A DNA stretch of 64,000 nt, from NCBI RefSeq assembly GCF_020783655.1, contig NZ_JAJGQH010000016.1, positions 62,001 to 126,000 on the forward strand, read 5' to 3'. Position 1 is the first letter of the stretch, and each line of letters begins with the position of its first letter. Origin of the DNA: Xanthomonas melonis (GTDB lineage Bacteria; Pseudomonadota; Gammaproteobacteria; Xanthomonadales; Xanthomonadaceae). Both the position numbers and the translations under genes were made by a program. Shown one piece after another: positions 1-10,335 of this stretch. The notes beneath the pieces are model-generated. The model had not been told where the DNA came from and made no database searches. It was given only the letters and a program-made list of their open reading frames with translations.

Positions 1-202
1 GCACCTGCTGCGACCAGCCGCCCGGGGCGGCGCCCAGATCGACCACCACCATGCCGGGTTTGAGCAGACGATCGCGCTGCAGCAACTCCTCCAGCTTGTA
101 GGCCGCGCGCGAGCGCATGCCCTCGGCCTGGGCCTTTTTCACGTAAGGGTCGGCGAAGTGTTCCTTGAGCCAGCGCTGGCTGCTTTTACTGCGGGAAGGC
201 AT
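1..202 (-). CDS. rlmE: 23S rRNA (uridine-2'-O)-methyltransferase RlmE (FtsJ), N-terminal part
   Basis: The gene runs off the left edge, so only about the first 67 residues are present. They begin [15 protein letters not shown] and reach the SAM-binding motif [13 protein letters not shown], with the conserved stretch [10 protein letters not shown] before it. This matches RlmE, which methylates the 2'-OH of a uridine in the A-loop of 23S rRNA using S-adenosylmethionine. The start chosen is the ATG whose A is at 202, which gives the usual short basic N-terminus. The gene is divergent from yhbY, with 65 bases between, an arrangement common in gammaproteobacteria. The family is clear; the rest of the protein lies outside the window. 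Confidence 0.95.
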   Translation of the reverse strand, partial: MPSRSKSSQRWLKEHFADPYVKKAQAEGMRSRAAYKLEELLQRDRLLKPGMVVVDLGAAPGGWSQQV

Positions 203-267
203 TGGCGAAGGGGTCCGAACGGGCCGCCATGATACCCTGAACACCCTTTGCTGCCCCTCGATCCTGC

Positions 268-573
268 ATGTCCATTGTCCTCACCTCCGCCCAGAACCGT
301 TTCCTGCGCGGCCAGGCCCACGATCTCAAGGCGCTGCTGCAGACCGGCGGCAAGGGGGTCACGCCGGCGTTCCTGGCCGAACTCGAGGAAGTGCTCGAAC
401 GCCACGAACTGGTCAAGGTGAAGGTGACCTCCGAGGACCGTGAGACCCGCGATGCGTTGATCGCCGAACTGGTCGAGCAGACCGGCTGCGCCCTGGTGCA
501 GCGGATCGGCCATGTCGCCATCCTGTACCGCCCGAGCAAGGAAAAGCGCCAGATCGTGCTGCCGCGCGGCTGA
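268..573 (+). CDS. yhbY: YhbY-family ribosome-associated RNA-binding protein (CRS1/YhbY domain)
   Basis: This 101-residue protein is a single CRS1-YhbY (KH-like) domain. Residues 5-30 ([24 protein letters not shown] split over the first helix) carry the family pattern of a basic helix followed by GGKG at about 28-31, and the C-terminal half has [14 protein letters not shown] and the LYRPSK end typical of YhbY. Family members bind pre-50S ribosomal particles. The gene is divergent from rlmE, which also acts on 23S rRNA, so the two form a ribosome-maturation pair. The length equals the usual family length (about 97 residues in E. coli). Confidence 0.93.
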   Translation: MSIVLTSAQNRFLRGQAHDLKALLQTGGKGVTPAFLAELEEVLERHELVKVKVTSEDRETRDALIAELVEQTGCALVQRIGHVAILYRPSKEKRQIVLPRG

Positions 574-589
574 CCCAACGAGTCCCTTC

Positions 590-970
590 ATGCCTTTGAG
601 CCAGGAACATCCCGATTACGCGTACGCCTTGCGGGCGGCCGATGGCCATCATGCCAAGGTGAACGAGCAGATTCTGCAGCAGAGTTTCATCCTGACGCCG
701 GACGAGCTGGTGGAGGGCTGGCCGGTGCAGGACCTGGCGCAGCTGCAGGCCGGGCACATGGACGCGGTGCTGGCGCTGGCCCCGGCGGTGATCCTGCTGG
801 GCACCGGCGACCGCCAGCAGTTCCCCGATGCACAGGTACTGGCCGCCTGCCTGACCCGGGGCATCGGGCTGGAAGCGATGACCAACGCCGCTGCCGCACG
901 CACCTTCAACGTGCTGGCGAGCGAAGGCCGGCGGGTGGCGTTGGCGATGATTTTGCCGGGACGGGATTAG
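590..970 (+). CDS. Mth938-like domain protein (DUF498)
   Basis: The 126-residue product has the Mth938/NDUFAF3-like fold signature: YALRAADGHHAKVNEQ near the start, then a region ending in VILLGTGDRQQFPD at about residues 65-78, and a C-terminal GLEAMTNAAAARTFNVLASEGRRVALAMI, the AxRTxNxLxxEGRRV pattern of the family. Bacterial members have no firmly established function. The ATG at 590 is preferred because the upstream in-frame extension is the shadow of yhbY. The gene's stop codon lies inside a heptamer repeat array. It follows yhbY by only 16 bases and may be co-transcribed. Confidence 0.85.
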   Translation: MPLSQEHPDYAYALRAADGHHAKVNEQILQQSFILTPDELVEGWPVQDLAQLQAGHMDAVLALAPAVILLGTGDRQQFPDAQVLAACLTRGIGLEAMTNAAAARTFNVLASEGRRVALAMILPGRD

Positions 971-990
971 GGAGTCGGGATTAGGGATTC
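963..990 (+). repeat. Heptamer array, four GGGATTC-type units
   Basis: Four consecutive seven-base units are readable: GGGATTA, GGGAGTC, GGGATTA, GGGATTC. The stop codon of the Mth938-like gene (968-970) falls within the first two units. An inverted array of the same unit (1104-1124) ends the convergent gene nlpD, so the pair could form an imperfect cruciform or RNA stem between the two genes. Confidence 0.8.
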
Positions 991-1103
991 GTAAGAGCGG
1001 GCTGCCGCAGCGTTTCCCGCTCAAGCGTGCAGCAAGGCCGACTGCCGATGACTCACGCTGATCGGCCGAACACCGCACGGAGCGCCAGACCCAGCGCTAT
1101 TGC

Positions 1104-1124
1104 GAATCCCGAATCCCGAATCAC
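1104..1124 (-). repeat. Heptamer array, three units in inverted orientation
   Basis: Three units (GAATCCC, GAATCCC, GAATCAC) lie inverted relative to the array at 963-990. The stop codon of nlpD (1121-1123 on the complement) lies in the last unit. The same arrangement recurs at 16812-16839. Confidence 0.8.
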
Positions 1125-1882
1125 TTCCTCGGCAAGTACAACAACGGATCCACCGGCTTGCCGTTGTAGCGGATCTCGAAGTGCAGCATGTCGCGGGCGG
1201 CGCCGCTGCGGCCCATCTCGGCGATCTGTTGACCGGCCTTGACGCTCTGGCCTTCGTTGAGCAGCCGCTTGCGGTTGTGTCCGTAGGCCGACAGCCACTG
1301 GTCGTTGTGCTTGATGATGATCAGTTCGCCATAGCCCACCAGCCCGGCACCCGAATACACCACCACGCCGTCGGCCGCCGCGCGAACCGCCTGCCCGCTG
1401 GCGCCGGCGATATCCACGCCCTGCTTGGTGGTCTCGCCGCTCACGAACGTCCCCACCACCACGCCATCGGCGGGCCAGCGCCATGCGAAGCCGCTGCTGA
1501 CCGGGGCGGCCACCGGTGCGGCCGGACGCGCCGGCGCGGCGTTACCTGCCACCGGTGCGCTGGCGCCGGGCTTGCTCGCACTTCCTGGGTACAGCTTGAG
1601 CGTTTGGCCGGGATAGATCGTGTTCGGCGAGGACAGGCCGTTCCAGGCTGCCAGGTCCGCTGCGGTGATGTTGGTGCGGCGCGAGATCGCATACAGGGTA
1701 TCGCCGCGCTGCACGGTCACCGTTGCACCGGGGCGCGGCACCGATGGCCGCGGCGCTGCGGCGGGTCGCGAAGACGCGGAACCGCCACCGGCGCCAGGCG
1801 AGCGCACCACCGTGGCACTGCTGCAGGCGGTCAGCCCAATGGCGACCATGAGCACGACTGCTGTCTTGCGTACCGAATTCAT
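1121..1882 (-). CDS. nlpD: NlpD-type lipoprotein, LysM plus degenerate M23 (LytM) domain
   Basis: The product is a 253-residue envelope lipoprotein that in relatives activates amidases splitting septal peptidoglycan. It starts MNSVRKTAVVLMVAIGLTAC, a lipoprotein signal with lipobox LTAC and Cys at about 20. A LysM domain follows at about residues 55-100 (VTVQRGDTLYAISRRTN), then a Pro/Ala linker and a C-terminal M23 domain. The metal-binding residues of active LytM peptidases look missing: GVDIAG has no His, and the usual HxH is LHFEIR, as in other NlpD proteins that act as activators. An alternative start lies five codons upstream (1897). The stop codon overlaps a heptamer repeat. It lies downstream of pcm and the YqaA gene, the common gammaproteobacterial order. 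Confidence 0.92.
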   Translation of the reverse strand: MNSVRKTAVVLMVAIGLTACSSATVVRSPGAGGGSASSRPAAAPRPSVPRPGATVTVQRGDTLYAISRRTNITAADLAAWNGLSSPNTIYPGQTLKLYPGSASKPGASAPVAGNAAPARPAAPVAAPVSSGFAWRWPADGVVVGTFVSGETTKQGVDIAGASGQAVRAAADGVVVYSGAGLVGYGELIIIKHNDQWLSAYGHNRKRLLNEGQSVKAGQQIAEMGRSGAARDMLHFEIRYNGKPVDPLLYLPRK

Positions 1883-1893
1883 CTGCGCCCTGC

Positions 1894-2508
1894 TCATCCG
1901 TTCGTTGTCTTCCACAGCAACCAGGCCGCGCCTGCCGCCAATACCGCCATCGCCACCCAGCCCAGCGGCTCGATCCACTTGTGCAGGGCGGCCTCGGCAC
2001 GCGCCCCGCCCAGGCGGATCGCACCGGCGACCAGATAGACGCGCTTGCCGCGCCCGACCAGCATGCTGGCGAGGAAGGGCAGCAACGGCACGCCGACCAC
2101 GCCGGAGGCCCAGGTGAAGATCTTCAGTGGGATCGGCGTGAAGCCCACCAGCACCAATGCCCAGAATGCCTTCCACGGCGACTCCGCCACCAGCACGCGC
2201 AGGGTCTCGATCTGGGCCTGGATCTTCGCGCTCCAGCCCAGCCATTCGATCAGCGGCTGCAGGGCGGCGAAGGCGAAATGCCCCAGCAGATATCCGACCA
2301 TTGCACCGCACAGCGAGCCGATCAGGCTCAAGGTCGCGAACCAGAGCGCGCGCTTGGGCGCGGCCAACGACATCGGCGCCAGCATCACTTCCGGCGGCAC
2401 CGGAAAGATGAAGCCCTCCACGAAGCTGAGGCCGGTCAACAACGCAGGTGCGCGGCGGTGGCGCGACCAACGGATGGCCACGTCGTACAACGGCCCGAAA
2501 ATCTTCAT
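1894..2508 (-). CDS. YqaA-family (DedA/VTT domain) inner-membrane protein
   Basis: This 204-residue membrane protein carries the SNARE-associated/VTT domain pattern: FVEGFIFPVPPEVMLAPM at about residues 29-46, a Gly-rich membrane segment GSLCGAMVGYLLGHFAF, then FTPIPLKIFTWASGVVG with the conserved Pro and Gly residues, and a final membrane helix (WVAMAVLAAGAAWLLW). DedA-like proteins act in membrane lipid or undecaprenyl-phosphate handling in the inner membrane, but this YqaA branch has no settled role. It sits between pcm and nlpD, 18 bases after pcm, as in many gammaproteobacteria. Confidence 0.88.
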   Translation of the reverse strand: MKIFGPLYDVAIRWSRHRRAPALLTGLSFVEGFIFPVPPEVMLAPMSLAAPKRALWFATLSLIGSLCGAMVGYLLGHFAFAALQPLIEWLGWSAKIQAQIETLRVLVAESPWKAFWALVLVGFTPIPLKIFTWASGVVGVPLLPFLASMLVGRGKRVYLVAGAIRLGGARAEAALHKWIEPLGWVAMAVLAAGAAWLLWKTTNG

Positions 2509-2526
2509 CGAGACACTCTCATGGGA

Positions 2527-3204
2527 TCAATCCAGCATGCCCGACAACAGCGGGACGAACGTGACCGGCGCCAGAACCTGATGATCGATCGCACCGTCGG
2601 CGTCACGGGTGAGCTGCACCAGCGACTGCGAAGACGCGCCACCGACCGGTGCGACCAGGCGCCCGCCGGCTGCCAGCTGATCGACCAGCGCATCGACCAG
2701 CGCCGGCGCGGCCGCGGTGACCACGATGGCGTCGTAGGGGCCGTGTTCGGGCCAGCCGATGCGGCCGTCGTCGTGCTTGCTGCGCACGTTCATGCCCAGA
2801 TGCCGAAAACGCTTGCGTGCCTGCCGCAGCAGGTCGCCGATGCGTTCGACGGTGTAGACCTCCAGCCCCAGCGCGGCCAGGATCGCGCCCTGGTAGCCGG
2901 AGCCGGTGCCCACCTCCAGCACCTTGGTCGGCGCCACCTGCAGCACCGCCTCGGTCATGCGCGCCACCACCCATGGCTGGGAGATGGTCTGGCCATGGCC
3001 GATCGGCAGTGCGGTGTCTTCGTAGGCGCGCGAAGCCAGCGCCTCGTCGATGAACAGATGCCGCGGCACGGTGCGCATCGCATTGAGCGTGGCTTCGTCC
3101 TGGATGCCGGCCTCGCGCAGACGTTCGACCAGGCGGTCGCGCACGCGTTGGGAGGTCATGCCGATCCCCACCGATTCCGGTTGCAGGCGCAGCCTCGGCG
3201 TCAT
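2527..3204 (-). CDS. pcm: Protein-L-isoaspartate O-methyltransferase
   Basis: Pcm methylates L-isoaspartyl residues in aged proteins with SAM, starting their repair. The 225-residue product has [34 protein letters not shown] near its start, the family motif [18 protein letters not shown] motif [16 protein letters not shown] at about residue 90, and the C-terminal [13 protein letters not shown]. The ATG at 3204 makes a four-base ATGA overlap with the surE stop, pointing to coupled translation. Length fits the family, with about 15 extra N-terminal residues. The surE-pcm-nlpD order is conserved across gammaproteobacteria and linked to stress survival. Confidence 0.96.
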   Translation of the reverse strand: MTPRLRLQPESVGIGMTSQRVRDRLVERLREAGIQDEATLNAMRTVPRHLFIDEALASRAYEDTALPIGHGQTISQPWVVARMTEAVLQVAPTKVLEVGTGSGYQGAILAALGLEVYTVERIGDLLRQARKRFRHLGMNVRSKHDDGRIGWPEHGPYDAIVVTAAAPALVDALVDQLAAGGRLVAPVGGASSQSLVQLTRDADGAIDHQVLAPVTFVPLLSGMLD

Positions 3205-3980
3205 GCCGGCCCGTCCAGCGCAGCGGTCAGCCCGCCCACCCAACCGGCCACCGTCTCCAGCGCCTGATAGCGGGTGAGATCGACATGGATCGGGGTGATC
3301 GAAATCCGCCCGGTGCGCACGGCATGAAAATCGGTACCGGGGCCGGCGTCCTGCTCGGGACCGGCCGGTCCGATCCAGTACACGGTGCGGCCGCGCGGGT
3401 CGCGCTGCGGCACACAGGGTTCGGAGCGGTGCCGGTTGCCCAGCCGGGTGACCTCGAAACCGAGCACATCCGACCAGGCCAGATCCGGCACGTTGACGTT
3501 GAGGATGGTGTCGGCAGGCAACGGGTCGGCCTTCAGCCGCGCCACGATTTCCACCGCCGCGCGTGCGGCGGTCTGGTAGTTGTGCGCCTCGTGGTGATGG
3601 GTGACCAGCGAGACCGCAACGGCGGGCAAGCCCAGGAAACGGCCTTCCATCGCAGCGGAGACGGTGCCCGAATAGATCACGTCGTCGCCCAGGTTGGCCG
3701 AGTTGTTGATGCCTGAGACCACGATGTCCGGGTCGTAGTCCAGCATGCCGGTGAGCGCCAGATGCACGCAGTCGGTAGGGGTACCAGCCACCGCGCAGGT
3801 CTGCGCGTCGATGCGGCGGGTGCGGATGGGCACGTCCAGCGTCAGCGAATTGCTGGCGCCGGAGCGATCGCGATCGGGCGCGACCACCATCACTTCGTGA
3901 CCGGCATCGCGCAGCGCATCGGCCAGGATCTGGATGCCGGGGGCGTCGACACCATCGTCGTTGCTAACCAGTACGCGCAT
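3201..3980 (-). CDS. surE: 5'/3'-nucleotidase SurE
   Basis: SurE is a metal-dependent phosphatase acting on nucleoside monophosphates. The 259-residue product starts at the ATG at 3980 as [16 protein letters not shown], with the metal-binding Asp pair in NDDG. It has the loop [13 protein letters not shown] with the catalytic-site Ser and Asn, [11 protein letters not shown], and [21 protein letters not shown], all diagnostic. It is the first gene of a minus-strand run surE-pcm-yqaA-nlpD. In many relatives truD lies directly upstream; here truD is separated by an Smr gene on the opposite strand. Confidence 0.97.
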   Translation of the reverse strand: MRVLVSNDDGVDAPGIQILADALRDAGHEVMVVAPDRDRSGASNSLTLDVPIRTRRIDAQTCAVAGTPTDCVHLALTGMLDYDPDIVVSGINNSANLGDDVIYSGTVSAAMEGRFLGLPAVAVSLVTHHHEAHNYQTAARAAVEIVARLKADPLPADTILNVNVPDLAWSDVLGFEVTRLGNRHRSEPCVPQRDPRGRTVYWIGPAGPEQDAGPGTDFHAVRTGRISITPIHVDLTRYQALETVAGWVGGLTAALDGPA

Positions 3981-4079
3981 GGGACTCCTCGGAAAACCCG
4001 GCCATGATACCGGATGCGTCCACAGGCTTCGCGCTTGATCTTCGCGTGCGTCTGCGCTTGGACCGGTTACCCTGTCCGC

Positions 4080-4619
4080 ATGTCGCATCCCGAACACGAA
4101 GACGACGGCGCGCTGTTTCGCGCAGCGATCGGTGCGGTCACGCCGCTGCGTGAGGTCGCGCCCCCGGCCAACGCCAAGCCGCGTCCGAAACCGCGCGCGC
4201 GCATGGCCGAACGCGACGACGCCGAAGCGCACACCGAATTCGCCCGCCTGTTACGCGACAGCGCCCCACTGGAGGCCGGCGATACCGCCAGCTATCGGCG
4301 CGAGAATCTGCCCCCACGGCTGTTTCAACGGCTCAAGCGCGGCCAGTTTTCGATCCAGGACGAACTGGACCTGCACGGTGCCACTGCGGCGCAGGCAGAA
4401 GCGCTGCTACGCCAGTTCCTGAGCGAGGCGCATGCGCACGAACATGGCTGCGTGCGCATCATCCACGGCAAGGGACTGCAATCGGACACCGGCGCTCCGG
4501 TGTTGAAGAACCTGATGGACCGCCTGCTGCGCCAGCGCAACGACGTGCTGGCGTTTCATTCCGCGCCGCCCACGCAAGGCGGGACCGGTGCGTTGCTGGT
4601 GCTGCTGGCGCCGCGCTGA
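4080..4619 (+). CDS. Smr-domain protein (SmrA/YdaL type)
   Basis: The 179-residue product has a charged, Pro-rich N-terminal half and a C-terminal Smr domain at about residues 92-178. The domain shows [18 protein letters not shown] (the LDLHG motif) and [11 protein letters not shown] (the HGKG motif). Smr domains bind or nick nucleic acid: MutS2-linked ones act on DNA, and stand-alone E. coli SmrB cleaves mRNA at collided ribosomes. Which activity this one has cannot be read off. The ATG at 4080 is favoured over an upstream in-frame ATG at 4014, which overlaps the surE promoter side. It is divergent from surE and convergent with truD. Confidence 0.88.
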   Translation: MSHPEHEDDGALFRAAIGAVTPLREVAPPANAKPRPKPRARMAERDDAEAHTEFARLLRDSAPLEAGDTASYRRENLPPRLFQRLKRGQFSIQDELDLHGATAAQAEALLRQFLSEAHAHEHGCVRIIHGKGLQSDTGAPVLKNLMDRLLRQRNDVLAFHSAPPTQGGTGALLVLLAPR

Positions 4620-4886
4620 CACGCTGCAGTGGGTTGCCACGCGGCGCCATGGACGCGCACGAACAGGAGCGGTGCGGATGCCTTGAGCAGGGATTCGCCA
4701 TTGCAGGGCGCTGTCGACGCAACCGGACCCCACACCAGGACAGCAGCATGCGGCACGGCGACCCGGGACGTACGCCGGTGCGGGACGGACAATCGCGCGA
4801 CTGCAGCACCGCGTTCGCCGCCGGGAAGGCGGCAATCCGCATCGCTCCCGGATCGATCGCCAGCGCGCTGCGGCGATGACCGCACG

Positions 4887-5990
4887 TCACTCGGCAGGCG
4901 TCGCCCCGGATTGGGCGGCATCGGTGACCTCGCCCAGCTCCCACAACACGGCGGTCGCATAGCAGCCCGGCGGCAATGCGAATTCCACCCGCAGCGTGTG
5001 CGGGTCGTGCCAGGCATGGACGAGATTATGCGGACGCAGCCGCAAGGCACGGCGCTCCTGCTTCAGCCCAGCGGCCTCCAGCCCCTGCCGCAAGGCCTGC
5101 GATTGCGGATCCGATAGTGCGCCCTGCTCCAGCGCAGCTGCGTGGCCGGTCGGACGCGGCTCGCCAGCGCCCCACAGCGGGCCACTGGGATGGATGTCGA
5201 AACGCGCCAGGCGCTCGGCCAGCACCTCGCTCCACGACTCGGGACCGAACACGCTGCGCGAGCCATCCAGCATCCAGGCTTCGCCCTCCAGCGCGCTGTC
5301 CCAACTACCCTGCTGCACGCGCGCGGCCAGCACACGATTGAACAGCGCCGAACGCGCTGCCGACAGCAGGATCGAGCGCTGATCGTTGCGCAGGCGCCGC
5401 TTCGATGGCGGCACCTGCGCCAGCGTGCCGTCGGCCTGTTGCACATGGCCGAACATCGCCAGCGCCGCCGCCACGTTGCCGCCATCGCGTCCGAAGCGCT
5501 GCTCGCCGAACCAGTTGGGAATGCCGCGCGTGGCGATCGCATGCAGGCGCCGGTCGATCGCCTCGCGCTCGCCCTGCACATCGCGCAGCGTCAGCACGAA
5601 CCGGTTGCCCAGCAACGCGCCGCGCTGCAGTTTGCGGTTGTGCCAGGTACTGTCGATCACCTGCAGTTGCGCATCGTCGAGCGTGGCCAGGTCCGGGGCG
5701 ACGCGCTTGGGCAGATGCACGCTGAAACGTTGCGTGGTCACTGCATGGCGATCCTTCAGCCCGGCGTAGCTGACGCCCATGTCAGCGATGCCGGCCCAGC
5801 GCGCCAGCATCCTGGCGACATAGGCCGTGTTCTGACCACGCTTGCGGATGGTGAGCAGCAGATGCTCGCCTTCGCCGGAGGGCTCGAAGGCCGGCAACTC
5901 TTCGACCTGGAAGTCCTCCGGCGTGCAACGCATCGCCGCGCGTAGCACCGAATCGCCGTGCGCGCGTGAAAGAACCGGGGATTCGCTCAT
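4887..5990 (-). CDS. truD: tRNA pseudouridine(13) synthase TruD
   Basis: TruD isomerises U13 of tRNA-Glu to pseudouridine. The 367-residue product has the family hallmark [19 protein letters not shown] near residue 78, in which the Asp of LKDRH is the catalytic aspartate, preceded by [29 protein letters not shown] at about 170 is the second conserved block, and [12 protein letters not shown] is near the C-terminus. Length is usual. It follows ispF in the ispD-ispF-truD-surE order, with a gap of 117 bases from ispF. Confidence 0.96.
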   Translation of the reverse strand: MSESPVLSRAHGDSVLRAAMRCTPEDFQVEELPAFEPSGEGEHLLLTIRKRGQNTAYVARMLARWAGIADMGVSYAGLKDRHAVTTQRFSVHLPKRVAPDLATLDDAQLQVIDSTWHNRKLQRGALLGNRFVLTLRDVQGEREAIDRRLHAIATRGIPNWFGEQRFGRDGGNVAAALAMFGHVQQADGTLAQVPPSKRRLRNDQRSILLSAARSALFNRVLAARVQQGSWDSALEGEAWMLDGSRSVFGPESWSEVLAERLARFDIHPSGPLWGAGEPRPTGHAAALEQGALSDPQSQALRQGLEAAGLKQERRALRLRPHNLVHAWHDPHTLRVEFALPPGCYATAVLWELGEVTDAAQSGATPAE

Positions 5991-6107
5991 GGTGTCGCTT
6001 GCCTTCGCGCCGACGCATCGTGCGCTGTATGCCGACGCTACGGCGCCGAATGTGATGTCGCAGGATGCGATCTTGCAGGCGGACCGATCCGGCCCGAGGG
6101 TGGCGTT

Positions 6108-6599
6108 CTAGGCGGAAATCCTGCCCAGCAGCACCGCCGCCTGCGCGGCGATGCCTTCGCCACGCCCGGTGAACCCGAGTCTTTCGCTGGTGGTGGCCTT
6201 GACGCTGACCGCGTCGAGCTCGATCGCCAGCAGGCTGGCGATGCGTTCGCGCATCGCCAGCGCGTGCGGGCCGACCTTGGGCCGCTCGCAGATCACGGTG
6301 ATGTCGGCATTGCCGACCCGCCAGCCGCGCTCGCGCAGCAATTGATCACAGTGCTGCAGGAATTGCGCGCTATCGGCGTCCTTCCAGCGTGCATCGCTGG
6401 GCGGGAAATGCTGGCCGATATCGCCCAGCGCCAGCGCACCGAGCATGGCATCGCACAGCGCGTGCAGCACCACGTCGCCGTCGCTGTGCGCGAGCACGCC
6501 ATGGCTATGCGCCACGCGCACGCCGCCGAGCATCACATGATCGCCAGCACCGAACGCGTGCACGTCGTACCCCTGGCCGATGCGGAAATCGATGGACAT
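6108..6599 (-). CDS. ispF: 2-C-methyl-D-erythritol 2,4-cyclodiphosphate synthase
   Basis: IspF is the fifth enzyme of the MEP isoprenoid pathway, cyclising CDP-methylerythritol 2-phosphate with release of CMP. The 163-residue protein has [10 protein letters not shown] with the metal-binding Asp and His, [20 protein letters not shown], the second metal-ligand block, and [21 protein letters not shown] at the C-terminus. It starts three bases after the ispD stop, so the two are surely co-transcribed. Length and motifs are typical. Confidence 0.97.
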   Translation of the reverse strand: MSIDFRIGQGYDVHAFGAGDHVMLGGVRVAHSHGVLAHSDGDVVLHALCDAMLGALALGDIGQHFPPSDARWKDADSAQFLQHCDQLLRERGWRVGNADITVICERPKVGPHALAMRERIASLLAIELDAVSVKATTSERLGFTGRGEGIAAQAAVLLGRISA

Positions 6600-6602
6600 G
6601 AA

Positions 6603-7403
6603 TCAAACCTCTTCGGGACCGGGGACCCGGGACCCGGGACTGGGGGAAACCGAGGCCAGAACGGACGACTGGGGATGTGCGCTTTCCGGGTCCCGGGTCC
6701 CGGGTACCGGGCCCCGGCTGGCCAGTTCGAACTGGAAACGCGCCAGATCCGCCGGCGTGGTGACCTTGAAGTTGTCCTCGGCCCCTTCCACCAGCAAGGG
6801 GCGCAAGCCCATCCGCTCCATCGCCATCGCCTCGTCGGTCACCTCGACGCCGGCCGCCGATGCTTCGGTGAGGCCGCGGATCAGTTGATGCCGCCGGAAC
6901 AGTTGCGGAGTGAGCGCGCGCCACAGGCGTTCGCGCGGTTCGGTACCGTCGATGCCGCCATCGTCGCCGGCACGCTTGAGCGTGTCGCGCACCGGCGCCG
7001 CCAGGATCGCGCCCACCGGATCGCCGCGACCGATCTCCAGCAGCCGATCCAGATCGACCAGCGCCAGGTTCGGGCGCGCGGCATCGTGCACCAGCACGAA
7101 ATCGTCGGCGCGCACGCTGTCTGGCAAGGCCAGCAGGCCCGCAAGCACGGATGCGGCGCGCGTAGCGCCCCCCACGCACGTGAGTATCGGCTTGGACTGC
7201 ACCGCGCTCCAGCCCGGCCAATCGGCATCGTCGGCAGCGATCGCCACCAGGATGCCGGCCACTGCCGGGTGCGCCGCAAGCGCCGCCAGGGTGTAGGCCA
7301 TCAACGGCTGCCCGGCCGCATGCAGATACTGCTTGGGCGTGTGCCCGCCGAATCGCGTGCCACGGCCAGCGGCCGGCACGATCGCCCAGACCGAACCGGT
7401 CAT
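6603..7403 (-). CDS. ispD: 2-C-methyl-D-erythritol 4-phosphate cytidylyltransferase with repeat-derived C-terminal tail
   Basis: IspD makes CDP-methylerythritol from CTP and MEP. The 266-residue product shows the nucleotide loop [11 protein letters not shown] with downstream TPKQYL (residues 9-27), LVHDAARP at about 104-111, and [10 protein letters not shown] near 211-220. E. coli IspD has about 236 residues and ends shortly after that last block. Here residues 229-266 form a low-complexity tail rich in Pro, Gly, Ser and Arg ([14 protein letters not shown]), encoded by two inverted arrays of a GGGACCC heptamer. The catalytic core looks intact, so the tail is probably tolerated rather than functional. 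The start overlaps the ftsB stop by four bases. Confidence 0.95.
   Translation of the reverse strand: MTGSVWAIVPAAGRGTRFGGHTPKQYLHAAGQPLMAYTLAALAAHPAVAGILVAIAADDADWPGWSAVQSKPILTCVGGATRAASVLAGLLALPDSVRADDFVLVHDAARPNLALVDLDRLLEIGRGDPVGAILAAPVRDTLKRAGDDGGIDGTEPRERLWRALTPQLFRRHQLIRGLTEASAAGVEVTDEAMAMERMGLRPLLVEGAEDNFKVTTPADLARFQFELASRGPVPGTRDPESAHPQSSVLASVSPSPGSRVPGPEEV
6615..6715. repeat. Inverted pair of GGGACCC heptamer arrays inside the 3' end of ispD
   Basis: Units at 6615-6642 read GGGACCG, GGGACCC, GGGACCC, GGGACTG. Units at 6688-6715 read GGGTCCC, GGGTCCC, GGGTACC, GGGCCCC, which is the same unit inverted. The two arms are 45 bases apart and could pair into a long GC stem. The arrays encode the C-terminal tail of IspD. 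The unit is a GC-rich variant of the GGGATTC heptamer seen at 963-990, 1104-1124 and 16812-16839. Confidence 0.85.
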
Positions 7404-7762
7404 GGATGATCCACGGGGTCGGTGGATGCGGGCGCTTGCGGCGCCGGTGCCGCAACCTCACTCGATCCAGGCGGCAGCGACGCATCCTCGACCACGCGGT
7501 AGAACGTTTCGCCCGGCTTGATCATGCCCAGCTCGCTGCGCGCGCGTTCCTCGATTGCCGCTTCGCCATCCTTCAAATCCTTCACCTCTGCGGCCAACGC
7601 CTGGTTACGCTGGCGCAGGCCCTCGTTGTCCTGTGTCTGATGCGCGACCTGGGCCTCCAGCATCATCACCTCGCCGGAATTCCCAGGCCCGAACCAGAAG
7701 CGGTACTGCAGCCAAGCCAGCAGCACCGCCAGCACCAGCAGTAGCCAGCGCCAGTTGCGCAC
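7400..7762 (-). CDS. ftsB: Cell division protein FtsB
   Basis: FtsB is a bitopic divisome protein that links FtsL and FtsQ. The 120-residue product has a short cytoplasmic start (MRNWRW), one membrane helix at about residues 6-22, and a periplasmic coiled coil from about 30 to 75 ([28 protein letters not shown]). It then has the family block [21 protein letters not shown]. The last 25 residues are a Pro/Ala-rich tail absent from E. coli FtsB. The eno-ftsB-ispD order, with a three-base gap from eno and a four-base overlap with ispD, supports the name. Confidence 0.94.
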   Translation of the reverse strand: MRNWRWLLLVLAVLLAWLQYRFWFGPGNSGEVMMLEAQVAHQTQDNEGLRQRNQALAAEVKDLKDGEAAIEERARSELGMIKPGETFYRVVEDASLPPGSSEVAAPAPQAPASTDPVDHP

Positions 7763-7765
7763 GGC

Positions 7766-9070
<1,305 letters not shown>

Positions 9071-9169
9071 TTACCAGTAAGGGGGGAAGTACACCGGAAA
9101 CAAGCCGCCGGATTATCGCCGCACACTGCCCCATTGCCAAATCGCAGGGCCACGGCGTAAGCACCGGCG

Positions 9170-9508
9170 CTAGATGCGCAGGCCCAGCAGCGTCAGACCG
9201 AACAGCACGAGCACGCTCACCAGCAAGGCGAGCGCGATCGCTCCGGCCGCCGGCTGGCGCTGCCAGCGCAATGCGGCAGGACTGGCGATCAGACAACACA
9301 GCGTCGTCGTGGCGGCGACCGCCAGCACCAGCAGCCCCGCAGACCATGTGGATTGCAGCGCATGGCTGCCGTCGCCCGGCATGCCGATACTGGCGGTGAA
9401 CACTACCGCCAGCAGTGCCGCGCAGACCCACGTCGCCAGCGACGACCCCAGCGCCATCCAACCCCAGGGCCAGTGATGCCAGTGGCGACGCACCGCCGCA
9501 GGCCTCAT
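9170..9508 (-). CDS. Hypothetical four-helix membrane protein between kdsA and eno
   Basis: The 112-residue product begins [18 protein letters not shown] and has about three or four hydrophobic segments: [40 protein letters not shown] and [20 protein letters not shown]. No known domain is recognised. The ATG at 9508 overlaps the kdsA stop by four bases, which supports both the start and translational coupling. Xanthomonads often carry a small membrane gene at this place. Function is unknown. Confidence 0.65.
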   Translation of the reverse strand: MRPAAVRRHWHHWPWGWMALGSSLATWVCAALLAVVFTASIGMPGDGSHALQSTWSAGLLVLAVAATTTLCCLIASPAALRWQRQPAAGAIALALLVSVLVLFGLTLLGLRI

Positions 9509-10335
9509 GCGAAGCGCGCGAACCCGTGTTTCTTGGTCACCGCATCCAGTTCCATCAACGTTTCCAGCAGCTCTTCCATGCGATCCAGCGGCCACGCATT
9601 GGGACCATCGGACAGGGCCTTGGAGGGATCGGGATGGGTTTCGGCGAACAAACCGGAGATACCGACCGCCACCGCTGCGCGCGCCAGTACCGGCACGAAC
9701 TCACGCTGGCCGCCGGAGCTGCTGCCCTGCCCGCCCGGCAACTGCACCGAGTGGGTGGCATCGAACACCACCGGGCAGCCGGTATCGCGCATGACGCTCA
9801 GCGAGCGCATGTCGCTGACCAGGTTGTTGTAGCCGAACGAGGCACCACGTTCGCAGACCATGATCTGCTCGTTGCCGGTGGACTTGGCCTTGTCCACCAC
9901 CGGCTTCATGTCCCACGGCGCCAGGAACTGGCCCTTCTTGATGTTGACCGGCTTGCCGGCGGCGCAGACGTTCTTGATGAAGTCGGTCTGGCGCACCAGA
10001 AAGGCCGGGGTCTGCAGCACGTCGACGACGGCGGCGACCTCGTTCATCGGCGTGTATTCATGCACGTCGGTGAGCACCGGCACGCCGATCTGCCGCTTCA
10101 CCGCATCCAGCACCTTCAGGCCTTCTTCCAGGCCCGGACCGCGGAAACTGGTGCCGGAGGTGCGGTTGGCCTTGTCGAAGCTGGACTTGAAGATGAAGTT
10201 GATCCCCAGCCTGCCGGTGATTTCCTTGAGCTTGCCGGCGACATCGAGCTGCAGCTGCATCGACTCGATCACGCAGGGCCCGGCAATCAGGAACAGCGGC
10301 TGGTCGAGGCCGACGTCGAAGTCACACAGTTTCAT
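9505..10335 (-). CDS. kdsA: 3-deoxy-8-phosphooctulonate synthase (KDO-8-P synthase)
   Basis: KdsA condenses phosphoenolpyruvate with D-arabinose 5-phosphate to give KDO-8-P for the LPS inner core. The 276-residue protein shows [12 protein letters not shown] near the start, [42 protein letters not shown] (PEP and metal region) and [13 protein letters not shown]. The ATG at 10335 gives the usual N-terminus; an 11-codon extension upstream reads into the repeat region. It lies after pyrG and before the small membrane gene and eno, a conserved gammaproteobacterial order. Confidence 0.97.
   Translation of the reverse strand: MKLCDFDVGLDQPLFLIAGPCVIESMQLQLDVAGKLKEITGRLGINFIFKSSFDKANRTSGTSFRGPGLEEGLKVLDAVKRQIGVPVLTDVHEYTPMNEVAAVVDVLQTPAFLVRQTDFIKNVCAAGKPVNIKKGQFLAPWDMKPVVDKAKSTGNEQIMVCERGASFGYNNLVSDMRSLSVMRDTGCPVVFDATHSVQLPGGQGSSSGGQREFVPVLARAAVAVGISGLFAETHPDPSKALSDGPNAWPLDRMEELLETLMELDAVTKKHGFARFA

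Noticed and set aside
4629..4879. Plus-strand ORFs in the gap between the Smr gene and truD
   Set aside because: Codon pattern and amino acid content look like shadows of the opposite strand, and no ribosome-binding site or domain is seen.
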